From Neobacillus rhizosphaerae (GTDB lineage Bacteria > Bacillota > Bacilli > Bacillales > Cytobacillaceae): 64,000 nt of DNA. The notes under the pieces are model-generated. The model ran no database searches, was not told the origin of the DNA, and worked only from the letters and a program-made list of their open reading frames with translations. Location: contig NZ_CALBWS010000022.1 of the NCBI RefSeq assembly GCF_937468385.1, positions 30,311 through 94,310 of the forward strand, in the 5' to 3' direction. Made by a program: the position numbers and the translations under genes. Shown one piece after another: positions 7,918-16,560 of the stretch. How positions within the stretch are numbered: position 1 is the first letter of the stretch; each line of letters opens with the position of its first letter.

Positions 7918-8976
7918 ATGTTGAGTGAAAAAGAAAAAATTCGCCTGACCTCATTATCTACAAAAGCTGGTTGAGGCTGCAAAATTGGTCCTGAGGACCT
8001 GGCGCAAGTTTTGCGCTTATTACCAAAACAAGAACCTGTTCCTGAATTAATAGTGGGACTTGATACATCAGATGATGCTGGGGTCTATCGTTTAACCGAT
8101 TCCATAGCACTAATCCAAACCGTTGACTACTTTACCCCAATCGTGGATGATCCATATATGTTTGGCCAAATTACAGCGGCAAACGCATTAAGTGATGTCT
8201 ATGCCATGGGTGGCGAACCAAAAACTGTATTAAATATTGTTGGTTACCCAATAAAGAAACTCGGAGCGGAAATGCTTTCCGAAATACTACGCGGTGCAGC
8301 TGATAAAGTAAAAGAAGCGGGTGCGATTACTGTTGGCGGTCATTCAATAGATGATCAAGAACCTAAATTTGGACTTTCCGTAACAGGAATTGTTCATCCC
8401 GATAAAGTATGGAAAAATGTTGGTGCACAACCAGGGGATGTTCTTGTATTGACTAAACCAATTGGTGTGGGCATCCTGACAACCGGGATCAAAAGAAGTG
8501 TAGTAACACCAGAGCAGGAGCAAATCGTAACCGAAACGATGGCAATGCTGAATAAAACAGCAGCAGAAGTGCTAACTAATTATCATCCTCATTCTGTCAC
8601 AGATGTAACCGGATTTGGCTTGCTTGGACATGGTAGTGAAATGGCCCGTGGTAGTGGGGTGAGCTTTGAAATTTCATTGAGCAAAGTACCAATTCTCGAA
8701 GGAACATTTGATTTAGCCAAAAATGGCGTGGTTCCAGGAGGGTCTAAGTCCAATCATAATTGGTTACGGGATGACGTTGCCTATGAGGACGATATTCTTC
8801 CTGAAGAACAACTTGTCCTTTGTGATGCGATTACCTCGGGAGGACTCCTTGTATCGCTTAGTGAAGAGGAAGCCGGTAATTATGTAGACCGATTACAATC
8901 TAATGGATTAGTCTATACCTCAATCATTGGACGCGTTACCGAGAAAAAAGAGACACTTATTTATGTAAAAAGATAA
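7918..8976 (+). CDS. selD: selenide, water dikinase (selenophosphate synthetase) with in-frame TGA/Sec
   Basis: SelD makes selenophosphate from selenide and ATP. The reading frame from ATG 7918 (GGAGGTGGAC upstream) to 8976 has 352 codons with one TGA at 7972-7974 (codon 19), in the motif KAG-U-GCKIGPEDL. This aligns with the catalytic Cys17 of E. coli SelD (GAGCGCK), so Sec is the natural reading. Other conserved parts are DDAGVY, ANALSDVYAMGG, GGHSIDDQEP, TDVTGFGLLGH and the C-terminal TSGGLL. A caller that treats TGA as stop would start at TTG 8011 and lose the active site. Divergent from the SelW-like gene with a 140-base gap. Autoregulation by selenium supply is possible. Confidence 0.94.
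7987..8016 (+). promoter_or_regulatory. candidate bacterial SECIS region of selD
   Basis: Two small hairpins follow the TGA: GGTCC-TGA-GGACC (7987-7999) and GCGCAA-GTT-TTGCGC (8002-8016). Their loops lie 17 and 33 bases after the UGA, both within the accepted range. The second has the same A-GUU-U apex and 6-bp stem as the SelW-like hairpin and is the better candidate. Confidence 0.6.
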
Positions 8977-9010
8977 ACAGCGAAGCTATAGCGGCTTTGC
9001 TGTTCCTTTT
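8976..9010 (+). terminator. terminator of selD
   Basis: Stem AACAGCGAAGC / GGCTTTGCTGTT (one G-U pair) followed by CCTTTTTTT, beginning at the selD stop. Confidence 0.8.
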
Positions 9011-9082
9011 TTTAAGGCGTTTTTTTCATAGATGGTTGCTTTTTTTGAAATGTTAGGACGATCTGACCATTACCCTGCAACT

Positions 9083-9180
9083 CGCTGATATATCACAAAA
9101 GTCGCTGATAAACGTAACATTGTCGCTGATAAAACCATAGAAGTCGCTGATAAACCATTTAAACTCGTCGATAAAGCTGA
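9083..9180 (+). repeat. array of CGCTGATAAA boxes with 21-bp period
   Basis: CGCTGATA begins at 9083, 9103, 9124 and 9145, with a degenerate copy near 9166, giving steps of 20-21 bases. The first 8-10 bases of each unit are conserved; the remaining 11 vary. No reading frame or promoter is evident. Related arrays lie at 38958-39050 and 42708-42757. A shared 14-mer TTTACGAAAATAGC follows at 9298-9311. Confidence 0.8.
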
Positions 9181-9385
9181 ATATAGCAAGACCTTTTAAA
9201 GAAAAATTGGTGGAATTCGCCTTTAAAATCATGAAACGAAAAAAATTACCATCCTAATCAATGGATTTAGGGGGATTTAGTAAGAAAAGCACCTGTATTT
9301 ACGAAAATAGCTTTTATGGTAAAATATTTTATTATTTCGTAAGGTTTATTGCGATATTCGACCCCAAAAAGTCGGAGTAAGATAT

Positions 9386-9780
9386 CTCTACATCGACCTT
9401 TTCACAGATTTCCACCTCGAAAGCCCAAGTAGAACCCCTCTACATCGGCCCTTTCACAGATTTCCACCTCGAAAGCCCAAGTAGAACCCTTCTACATCGA
9501 CTTTTTCACAAATTTCCACCCCGAAATCCAAAGTAGAACCCCTCTACATCAACTTTTTCACAGATTTCCACCCCGAAAGCCCAAGTAGAACCCCTCTACA
9601 TCGACTTTTTCACAGATTTCCACCCCGAAAGCCCAAGTAGAACCCCTCTACATCGACCTTTTCACAGATTTCCCCCTCGAAAGCCCAAGAAGAACCCCTC
9701 TACATCGGCCTTTTCACAAATTTCTATCCCGAAAGCCTAAGTAGAACCCCTCTACATCGACCTTTTCACAAATCCCTCCC
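9386..9780 (+). repeat. 52-bp tandem repeat, about eight units
   Basis: The word CTACATC recurs at 9388, 9440, 9492, 9544, 9596, 9648, 9700 and 9752, an exact 52-base step each time. The whole unit is conserved (for example CTACATCGACTTTTTCACAG then ATTTCCACCCCGAAAGCCCA then AGTAGAACCCCT), with only a few substitutions. Because 52 is not a multiple of three, the array cannot encode a peptide repeat. A short GTAG/CTAC hairpin spans each junction. Nothing else was seen in the 880-base gap between selD and tdh besides the 21-bp array. Confidence 0.92.
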
Positions 9781-9823
9781 CCTTAAAGGTACATTAGAAA
9801 ATAAAGTAGGATGAACATGAAAA

Positions 9824-9850
9824 AATCCTGAACCATTTTGGTCCAGGATT
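9824..9850 (-). terminator. terminator of the kbl-tdh operon
   Basis: Stem AATCCTGAACC / GGTCCAGGATT, with the minus-strand transcript ending in TTTTTC, eight bases past the tdh stop. Confidence 0.8.
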
Positions 9851-9857
9851 CATCCAA

Positions 9858-10802
9858 TTATAGTTTCTGACGGAGTTTTTCAAGCATATCCTTCGTCATT
9901 CGATCTAAATCATACTCGAATTTAAAGCCCCATTCCTCTTTTGCCGCACGAGCATCAATTGAATTTGGCCAGCTATCGGCAATTTTTTGACGAGCAGGAT
10001 CAACATCATAAGATATTTCAAATCCTGGAACATACTTCGCGATACTCGCAGCAATTTCTTCTGGATCAAAGCTCATCGCTGTGACATTAAAAGAATTCCG
10101 GTGCTGCAATTTGGCTGAATCGGCCTCCATTAAATCAACGATGGCATTCAAAGCATCCGGCATGTACATCATATCCATGTAAGTGCCTTTATCAATGTAC
10201 GAAGTATATTTGCCATTCTTGACAGCTTCGTAGTAAATTTCAACAGCATAATCTGTAGTTCCACCGCCTGGCATTGCAACATAGGAAATTAAGCCTGGGA
10301 ACCGTAATCCTCGAGTGTCGACGCCAAACTTATGGAAATAGTAGTCAGCCAATAATTCCCCAGCTACCTTGTTGACTCCGTACATCGTGGTTGGACGCAT
10401 AATCGTGTCCTGTGGAGTCTGATCCTTTGGCGTTGATGGACCAAAGGCACCGATAGAGCTTGGAGTGAAAAATTGCGCATTTAACTCTCTAGCTGTTTCA
10501 AGTCCATTCATCAGACCACCCATATTTAAATTCCAGGCAAATACGGGCTTTGCTTCGGCTGTTGCCGAAAGAAGTGCGGCTAAATGCATGACTGTATCAA
10601 CATTGTATTTTTTGGCTATCTCCACCATTTTGTTTAAATCAGTCACATCGACAGTTTCAAAGGGACCACTTTGCGCTGCTTCACTGTTATTCTTTTTTAT
10701 ATCTGTTGCAATAACATTATCTGTGCCATAGATGTCTCTTAGCTTTAAGGTTAATTCAGATCCAATTTGCCCTAAAGCTCCTGTGATTAATATACGTTTC
10801 AT
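9858..10802 (-). CDS. tdh: L-threonine 3-dehydrogenase, short-chain (epimerase-like) type
   Basis: The 314 residues form an extended SDR: nucleotide-binding [10 protein letters not shown] at the N-terminus, [23 protein letters not shown] and catalytic YGVNK. This is the NAD-dependent epimerase fold also used by SDR-type threonine dehydrogenases, which oxidise threonine to 2-amino-3-ketobutyrate. The call depends on context: it follows kbl, whose enzyme consumes that product, by 90 bases on the same strand. On sequence alone a UDP-sugar epimerase would remain possible, but [15 protein letters not shown] is typical of this dehydrogenase group. Confidence 0.88.
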   Translation of the reverse strand: MKRILITGALGQIGSELTLKLRDIYGTDNVIATDIKKNNSEAAQSGPFETVDVTDLNKMVEIAKKYNVDTVMHLAALLSATAEAKPVFAWNLNMGGLMNGLETARELNAQFFTPSSIGAFGPSTPKDQTPQDTIMRPTTMYGVNKVAGELLADYYFHKFGVDTRGLRFPGLISYVAMPGGGTTDYAVEIYYEAVKNGKYTSYIDKGTYMDMMYMPDALNAIVDLMEADSAKLQHRNSFNVTAMSFDPEEIAASIAKYVPGFEISYDVDPARQKIADSWPNSIDARAAKEEWGFKFEYDLDRMTKDMLEKLRQKL

Positions 10803-10892
10803 CGTTTCTCCGTCCTCTTCACTTATGCTAAATAATTCTGGCTTTCTTTATAGGGGTGTTAGCTTATCGTCCAGAATGTCTCTGCTTTTTGA

Positions 10893-12089
10893 TTAAATAA
10901 CGCCCATTTCCTTGCCGACTTTTTCGTAAATCGCAATAGCTTGATCAAGCATTTCTTTTGTATGTGCAGCTGTTGGCATATTACGAACACGTCCAGTCCC
11001 TTGTGGAACGGTTGGGAATACAATCGCCTTCGCGTATACCCCCTCTTCATTCAAACGTTTGCTAAATTGCTGGGTTAAGGATTCGTCACCAATGATACAT
11101 GGAGTAATCGGTGTTTCACTACTTCCGATATTAAAACCTAATTCCTTTAAGCCTTTTTTCAGATAGTTGCCATTATCCCATAATTTTTTATTAAGCTCTG
11201 TACTTTCCATCAAAATCTCGATCGACTTCTTGCTTGCTGCCACATCTGCTGGTGTTAACGATGTTGAGAAAAGGAACGGGCGGCTGCGGACTTTTAACCA
11301 GTCAATTAAATTTTTCTTTCCTGCAACATAGCCACCAACGACACCAATTGCTTTTGAGAGCGTGCCGATTTGGAAATCAATTTTATCAGAAAGCCCGAAA
11401 TGCTTAACGGTCCCAGCTCCATCACCCAGAACACCGGAGCCATGGGCATCATCAACATATGTAATTAAATCAAATTCCTCAGCAATCTTGACGATTTCCG
11501 GTAGTAACGCGATATCCCCATCCATTGAAAATACGCCATCGGTAATCACCATTATCTTATTGTAAAGACCGGACTCTTTTGCTTCTTTTGCTTTTGCACG
11601 TAAATCTTCCATATCGGAGTGGTTGACACGGATAATTTTTGCTTTTGATAGCCTGCAACCGTCGATAATCGATGCATGGTTTAATTCATCAGATAAAATG
11701 GCATCATTTTTATCCATTACTGCTGAAATGGCCGCCATGTTACAATTAAAACCTGATTGGTACGCAATGGCTGCTTCGGTATATTTGAATTCAGCTAATT
11801 TCTCTTCTAATTCGACATGAAGCTTGAGGGTACCATTGATGGTGCGAACAGCACCAGCACCCACACCATATTTTTCAATGGCGTCAGTAGCTGCTTTTTT
11901 TAGTCGGTCATCGGTGGCAAGTCCTAAATAGTTATTGGAAGATAAATTGACTAGTTCTCTGCCATTAATCTTAATAACTGGTCCATTTGGGCTTTCTAGC
12001 GGATCGATGACATTATAAAGACCTTTGCCCTTTAAATCTTCAAGATTTTCATTTAAAAAATTTTCCAATATGTTACTGGACACGTTCAT
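10893..12089 (-). CDS. kbl: glycine C-acetyltransferase (2-amino-3-ketobutyrate CoA ligase)
   Basis: A 398-residue class II PLP aminotransferase-fold enzyme of the alpha-oxoamine synthase family. Conserved parts are [49 protein letters not shown] and the PLP Lys in [12 protein letters not shown]. It cleaves 2-amino-3-ketobutyrate with CoA to glycine and acetyl-CoA. With the downstream tdh it forms a threonine-degradation operon. Start ATG 12089 has AAGGGGG only three bases upstream; an in-frame GTG two codons later is better spaced and cannot be excluded. BioF-type activity is unlikely given the neighbour. Confidence 0.93.
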   Translation of the reverse strand: MNVSSNILENFLNENLEDLKGKGLYNVIDPLESPNGPVIKINGRELVNLSSNNYLGLATDDRLKKAATDAIEKYGVGAGAVRTINGTLKLHVELEEKLAEFKYTEAAIAYQSGFNCNMAAISAVMDKNDAILSDELNHASIIDGCRLSKAKIIRVNHSDMEDLRAKAKEAKESGLYNKIMVITDGVFSMDGDIALLPEIVKIAEEFDLITYVDDAHGSGVLGDGAGTVKHFGLSDKIDFQIGTLSKAIGVVGGYVAGKKNLIDWLKVRSRPFLFSTSLTPADVAASKKSIEILMESTELNKKLWDNGNYLKKGLKELGFNIGSSETPITPCIIGDESLTQQFSKRLNEEGVYAKAIVFPTVPQGTGRVRNMPTAAHTKEMLDQAIAIYEKVGKEMGVI

Positions 12090-12403
12090 ATTCCCCCTTA
12101 ATTCGTCTGAACCTGGTAATGTCGTTTTAAAAGAAACATTTGTCCTTGGTACGCGGACACTTGAATTCTAATTAAACGGCAGTACAGTAGGATTCTCAAA
12201 GTATACTTTATCATATATTTTCAAAATTGTTCATACCTCGTGGACAAAGTTATGAAAAATATTTTTCTTCATTTTTAGATTACCCAATTCGAAATCAGGA
12301 TATTTGCTAAAAAGAGCTAGTTGAATAATGATATGAATTGAATTACTATTCTTTAAATGAAAAAACGGTATAATAAATTATACTCTGAAAGAGAAAAGAA
12401 AGG
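12090..12403. other. intergenic region between kbl and the downstream small gene
   Basis: This 314-base, AT-rich stretch separates divergent genes. A TATAAT at 12369-12374 could be the -10 element of the plus-strand gene. No riboswitch, repeat or coding remnant was seen. Confidence 0.4.
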
Positions 12404-12412
12404 ATGTCGCTC

Positions 12413-12712
12413 GTGTCGTTTATATATTCGCTTCTTTATACCACCATCATCGGTGCAATATTCGTTTACTTGTTAATTTTTACATATGATTTGTTATATG
12501 GTGAAAAACAAGAAAAACAAATAAAAAAAATCCAAAAATATTTTCGGAATGAAACAATTAATAAGATTGAACAGATAGAACATGAGCCCAAAAAACACAC
12601 AATATATCAGATTCAAACAGAGAAGGAAACAAAACGAGTAAAAATAAAGCCAGGCTATAAAGTCGTTAAATTAGTTCCAAAAAAGAAAAAAATAACGAAC
12701 CCGTCCTCATAA
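12413..12712 (+). CDS. small membrane-anchored basic protein of unknown function
   Basis: About 99 residues: one N-terminal hydrophobic segment (IYSLLYTTIIGAIFVYLLIF) followed by a charged, Lys-rich cytoplasmic tail ending KKKKITNPSS. GTG 12413 is preferred because AAAGGATG lies at the right distance; the in-frame ATG at 12404 overlaps it. A TATAAT -10 element lies 40 bases upstream. Not recognised. Convergent with the nitronate monooxygenase and sharing its terminator. Confidence 0.6.
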   Translation: MSFIYSLLYTTIIGAIFVYLLIFTYDLLYGEKQEKQIKKIQKYFRNETINKIEQIEHEPKKHTIYQIQTEKETKRVKIKPGYKVVKLVPKKKKITNPSS

Positions 12713-12735
12713 GGGGAATTGGTTCGTTATTTTTT
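12691..12735 (+). terminator. terminator of the small membrane protein gene
   Basis: Stem AATAACGAACC / GGTTCGTTATT followed by a T run. The stem includes the stop codon of the gene. Confidence 0.75.
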
Positions 12736-12779
12736 CAAAATGATTTTTACAGCTGGTTATGCCGCATGCAGACACTCAC

Positions 12780-13778
12780 TTAGTTTACGTTAACCGTGCT
12801 AAATTTTGCTGCATGATGATTGATCTTTTCCAGTGCCTCCTGATACTCATGTTCCAAACGGTTAACAATATCAGCAGTAGTTTCAATCCGGTCAATTGCC
12901 CCGACGCCATGGCCGGCGGACCAAATATCTCGCCAGGCCTTTACATTTGTTTCTTTTTGCATATTATCGAAATTCACGTTATCTTTTTTTACCAATTGAT
13001 TGGGGTCAAGTCCCGCTATAACAATACTAGGTTTTAACATATTGCACATGACACCTGAGAAAGCATCTGTTAATATAATGTCTTCTTGTGTTGCCTCCAC
13101 TAACATTTCACGATATTCATCATTTGCCATGCTTTCAGTAGCTACAATAAATCGTGTGCCCATATAGGCAAAATCTGCTCCAGCGGCTTGTGCTGCTAGT
13201 ATTCCCTTTCCCGTTGAGATGGAACCTGCAAGTATGATGATTCCATCCCAGAAAGTCCGGACCATATCAACAAAAGCAAAGCTATTGATTTGACCGGCAT
13301 GCCCCCCTGCACCGTTGGCAACTAAAATTAACCCATCGACACCAGCTGCTGCAGCCTTCTTGGCAAATTTCAAGTCACTGACATCTGAAAAAACAAGGCC
13401 TCCATACTCATGAACAATTTCAACAACTTGTTTTGGACTACCTAATGAAGTGATCACTAACTGTGGCTTGTGTTTCTTAATTAACGCTAATTCATCTTGA
13501 AGGCGGCTGTAGGAGCTATGTACAACCATATTCATTGCCCAAGGTGCTATTTTCTGGGTTGAATCTTTTGCTCGGGCTGCCTCAAGCTCAGCATTCAAAT
13601 GTCCCATCCATTGATCTAGAACCTCAATTGGTCTGGCATTAGGGGCAGGAAAAGAACCTATGACCCCATTCAAGCAGCAATGTTTAACTAGCTCGGTGCC
13701 TGACACCAGAAACATCGGGGCAACAATAACGGGCAATTTCAATTGACTATACCAATGATCAAGAATCGACTTCTTCAT
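12780..13778 (-). CDS. nitronate monooxygenase (2-nitropropane dioxygenase family)
   Basis: The 332-residue TIM-barrel flavoprotein has the family order: LPVIVAPMFLVS at the N-terminus, GVIGSFPA, the FMN-phosphate segments LILVANGAGGHAGQINS and ILAGSISTGKGILAAQAAGADFAYMGTRF, and SAGHGVGAI near the end. These enzymes oxidise alkyl nitronates such as propionate-3-nitronate. Start at 13778 is set by GAGGTGAG before ATG; a longer frame extends to 13814 without a ribosome site. A FadR-like palindrome lies 62 bases upstream. A second, more distant paralogue is at 26.4 kb. An enoyl-ACP reductase (FabK) role is less likely. Confidence 0.87.
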   Translation of the reverse strand: MKKSILDHWYSQLKLPVIVAPMFLVSGTELVKHCCLNGVIGSFPAPNARPIEVLDQWMGHLNAELEAARAKDSTQKIAPWAMNMVVHSSYSRLQDELALIKKHKPQLVITSLGSPKQVVEIVHEYGGLVFSDVSDLKFAKKAAAAGVDGLILVANGAGGHAGQINSFAFVDMVRTFWDGIIILAGSISTGKGILAAQAAGADFAYMGTRFIVATESMANDEYREMLVEATQEDIILTDAFSGVMCNMLKPSIVIAGLDPNQLVKKDNVNFDNMQKETNVKAWRDIWSAGHGVGAIDRIETTADIVNRLEHEYQEALEKINHHAAKFSTVNVN

Positions 13779-13839
13779 AATCTCACCTCGTGGTTTAGAA
13801 TTTTCCGAATACACTATACTCTTTAATAGTAACTTAAAA

Positions 13840-13857
13840 TGAATGAATATTCAATCA
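13840..13857. promoter_or_regulatory. FadR-like operator upstream of nitronate monooxygenase
   Basis: TGAATGAATATTCAATCA matches the Bacillus FadR consensus TGAATGANTANTCATTCA with one mismatch. FadR is a TetR-family repressor of fatty-acid degradation released by long-chain acyl-CoA. The site lies 62 bases before the start codon, a reasonable promoter position. Binding is inferred. Confidence 0.45.
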
Positions 13858-14092
13858 TTTTTATGAACTGTATTAAGTCGTAATAGGTTTGCTTTCCATT
13901 GACGTAAAAAAGGACATTATTCATAATTTAACGTTTCAGAAAATTTACAACGGCTTGGTCAATCAACTTCTAAAAATAAAACAAACGAAATTTCAATTGG
14001 GAAAATTATCAACCAAACCCAAACATCACAAAGCTTAAAGGCATTTTAATCTATTAAAGTAAAAAATCAGACGGGACTATTCTAAGCTCCGT

Positions 14093-14272
14093 CTAATCTA
14101 GTAAACTGGTAACACTTTGTTGAAAAGGAGTAATAATATTAGAAGTTTTCGTGGGAGAAGAACCAGTGATCGTTTTTGTAATCGATATTGGAGCAATAGT
14201 AACAGCTCCACCAAAGTTAACAATTCCTCCAGAAACGGTCCCAATCGAAATACCATCTTTATTGACCGCCAA
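14093..14272 (-). CDS. GerPA/GerPF-type spore germination protein
   Basis: About 59 residues with the GerPF-family pattern: GTVSGGIVNFGGAVTIAPIS then KTITGSSPTKTSN. GerP proteins are small inner-coat proteins needed for germinant access through the coat. TTG at 14272 is favoured because GAAGGAG lies seven bases upstream, inside the longer ATG frame that begins at 14290. The usual gerP operon is not present, so this is a stand-alone member. Confidence 0.75.
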   Translation of the reverse strand: MAVNKDGISIGTVSGGIVNFGGAVTIAPISITKTITGSSPTKTSNIITPFQQSVTSLLD

Positions 14273-14423
14273 ATAATCCACTCCTTCCATTCATTTTTAT
14301 CATTATATGTACAAGCTTTTAAGCTTGATTAAGCATCTTCATTAATCCAATGAAAAATTACGATACAAACACAAGATAGAGCTTTTGTTTTTTGCAAAAT
14401 TGATAATTGCTCAGCAGGTCATC

Positions 14424-14545
14424 TTATAAGAAACTCTTCTCTCCCCAAGGTGCGGTTCCGATTGAAACGAACCCAATACTGAGATACAATTTTTCCGCAC
14501 CAATATTCTCGGGATTGTACCCAACAATAATCTCCTTTCAATCCT
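14424..14545 (-). pseudogene. remnant of a GNAT acetyltransferase
   Basis: Minus-strand translation gives EIIVGYNPENIGAEKLYLSI followed by GFVSIGTAPWGEKSFL and a stop, the typical C-terminal part of a GNAT N-acetyltransferase. No upstream catalytic domain or start is present. The rest of the 400-base gap up to the ABC-F gene shows nothing else. Confidence 0.6.
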
Positions 14546-14691
14546 CCTTCTGACTTAACCCTTGAAGATGAAAAGGACATTTCCAACTAATTTACAGTAT
14601 TTTTCTCGTTAAAAATCTAGTCGAAACCTCGAAAATCTAGTATGATGTAATAATGTATTAATTCTTGAACAAAGCGAGGATTACGATAAAA

Positions 14692-16245
14692 ATGAGCTTA
14701 TTAAATGTTGAAAATTTAAGTCATACTTTCGGAGACCGTACTTTATTTAAAGATGTTTCCTTTCGATTATTAGCAGAGGACCATGTTGGTCTCGTCGGTG
14801 CCAATGGCGTTGGTAAGTCTACATTAATGAAAATTATTACAGGGCAATTGATTCATGATAGTGGCCGTGTGGAATGGACACCGGGTGTTCATTACGGCTA
14901 TTTAGATCAGCACACTGTCTTAACTCCTGGGAAAACGATGCGAGATGTGCTGCGTGATGCCTTCCTTCCACTTTTTGAAAAAGAAAATGAGTTAAATGAA
15001 GTAACAGCACAAATGGCTGATGCTACACCAGAAGAGCTTGAAGTTCTTTTAGAAAAAATGGGTGAAATTCAAGACGCATTGGATGCTGGAGGCTTCTATT
15101 CTTTAGATATCAAAATTGAAGAAGCAGCGCGGGGCTTAGGGCTTGATGCAATCGGCCTAGACCGTGACGTCGCAGCCCTTAGCGGTGGACAGCGAACAAA
15201 GGTCCTTCTTGCTAAGCTTCTATTGGAACAACCAAAAGTTTTATTACTCGATGAGCCGACAAACTATTTGGATGTTGAGCATATTCGTTGGTTAACCTCA
15301 TATTTAAAAGATTACCCATATGCGTTTATTCTTATCTCGCATGATACGGAATTTATGAATCCTGTATCCAATGTTATTTTTCAATTGGAATTTTCTAAGT
15401 TGTCCCGTTATACGGCAAGCTATGAAAAATTCCTGGAACTCGCGGAAATCAATAAGAATCAGCATATTAATGCCTATGAAAAACAAGTGGAATTCATCAA
15501 AAAACAAGAAGATTTTATTGCAAAAAATAAAGCAAGGTACTCCACTACGGGTCGGGCGAAGAGCCGTCAAAAGCAATTAGATCGGATGGAACGGATTGAC
15601 CGTCCAGAAACTGCGATGAAGCCTACCTTCGGTTTCAAAGAATCACGTAGCAGCAGTCGCTATGTTTTTGAAGCAAATGATTTGGAAATTGGTTACTCTC
15701 ACCCCCTTCTGCCGAAAATGAATATGACATTAGAGCGTGGCGAAAAAGTCGCGATTATCGGCTGTAATGGTGTAGGTAAATCAACTCTACTTAAAACAAT
15801 GCTTGGTAAAATAGATCCTTTAGATGGTAAGGTTGAGCGCGGTGATTTCCTCTTCCCTTCTTATTTTGAACAAGAGGTAAAAGCAGGAAATATTACCCCA
15901 ATTGATGATGTCTGGAATGCCTTTCCATCCATGGATCAGCATCAAGTCCGTGCAGCTCTTGCCCGCTGTGGATTGAAGAATGAGCACATTTCACGTCCAA
16001 TGAATCAGCTAAGTGGTGGCGAGCAGGCGAAGGTTCGTCTTTGTAAGCTAATGATGACTGAAAGTAACTGGATTTTATTCGATGAGCCGACAAATCACTT
16101 AGATATAGATGCAAAGGCAGAATTGCAACGTGCTCTTAAAGAATACAAAGGAACCATTGTCCTTGTCTGCCACGAGCCAGACTTTTATGAGGATTGGGTC
16201 ACAAAAGTGTGGAATGTCGAAGAATGGTCACAACAAACCGTATAG
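14692..16245 (+). CDS. ABC-F family ATPase (YfmM-like)
   Basis: The 517 residues hold two ABC domains without membrane segments. Walker A motifs are GANGVGKS and GCNGVGKS, signatures LSGGQR and LSGGEQ, with two LDEPTNYLD/FDEPTNHLD boxes and a charged linker (KKQEDFIAKNKARY). Length and N-terminal MSLLNVENLSHTFGDR match B. subtilis YfmM (518 residues), an ABC-F linked to translation. The ATG at 14692 begins the conserved sequence; the frame also opens at TTG 14665 with extra residues. It is monocistronic with its own terminator. A resistance role is less likely than for the gene at the left edge. Confidence 0.9.
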   Translation: MSLLNVENLSHTFGDRTLFKDVSFRLLAEDHVGLVGANGVGKSTLMKIITGQLIHDSGRVEWTPGVHYGYLDQHTVLTPGKTMRDVLRDAFLPLFEKENELNEVTAQMADATPEELEVLLEKMGEIQDALDAGGFYSLDIKIEEAARGLGLDAIGLDRDVAALSGGQRTKVLLAKLLLEQPKVLLLDEPTNYLDVEHIRWLTSYLKDYPYAFILISHDTEFMNPVSNVIFQLEFSKLSRYTASYEKFLELAEINKNQHINAYEKQVEFIKKQEDFIAKNKARYSTTGRAKSRQKQLDRMERIDRPETAMKPTFGFKESRSSSRYVFEANDLEIGYSHPLLPKMNMTLERGEKVAIIGCNGVGKSTLLKTMLGKIDPLDGKVERGDFLFPSYFEQEVKAGNITPIDDVWNAFPSMDQHQVRAALARCGLKNEHISRPMNQLSGGEQAKVRLCKLMMTESNWILFDEPTNHLDIDAKAELQRALKEYKGTIVLVCHEPDFYEDWVTKVWNVEEWSQQTV

Positions 16246-16280
16246 AACGGGACTTTAAACCCCTGCAGCACCGATTGTAG

Positions 16281-16312
16281 AAGCCAGCAAATAGGATTTG
16301 CTGGCTTTTTTC
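16281..16312 (+). terminator. terminator of the YfmM-like gene
   Basis: Perfect stem AAGCCAGCAAAT / ATTTGCTGGCTT followed by TTTTT. Confidence 0.88.
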
Positions 16313-16398
16313 CATAAAAATGAACTTCTGTGAAATACGGAAAATGGCAATACAAACGGGAAAATCACTCTTTTAAACCTTATTACGAGTTTTTTTTA

Positions 16399-16484
16399 TT
16401 ATTGAATTTCAATCCTTGTCCCATAGCCAGCCACACTGTCAATAGAAATCTCTCCATTATGAGCCCGAATATTTTTAACAAACA
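16399..16484 (-). pseudogene. C-terminal remnant of a sensor histidine kinase
   Basis: Minus-strand translation reads LFVKNIRAHNGEISIDSVAG then YGTRIEIQ and a stop, matching the last helix and strand of a HATPase_c domain. No catalytic boxes or start remain. It lies in the 315-base gap between the ABC-F terminator and the next gene, which holds nothing else apparent. Confidence 0.55.
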
Positions 16485-16560
16485 GTAATTTATAATACAT
16501 ATGTTTTAAGGACATGCATAAAATGGGTTACAGGATATATTGGTATAAAGGAGCCTGATA

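Noticed and set aside
9083..9180. CGCTGATAAA array as CRISPR
   Set aside because: Repeat core of 8-10 bases and 21-base step are far too short for CRISPR repeats and spacers.
9386..9780. Possible CRISPR array
   Set aside because: The whole 52-base unit is conserved, including the part that would be spacers, and no cas genes are present. It is a minisatellite.
13694..13710. GGTGTCAGGCACC copy inside the nitronate monooxygenase gene
   Set aside because: It encodes VSGTE in a place where the family is variable and disrupts nothing; probably chance, although insertion cannot be excluded.
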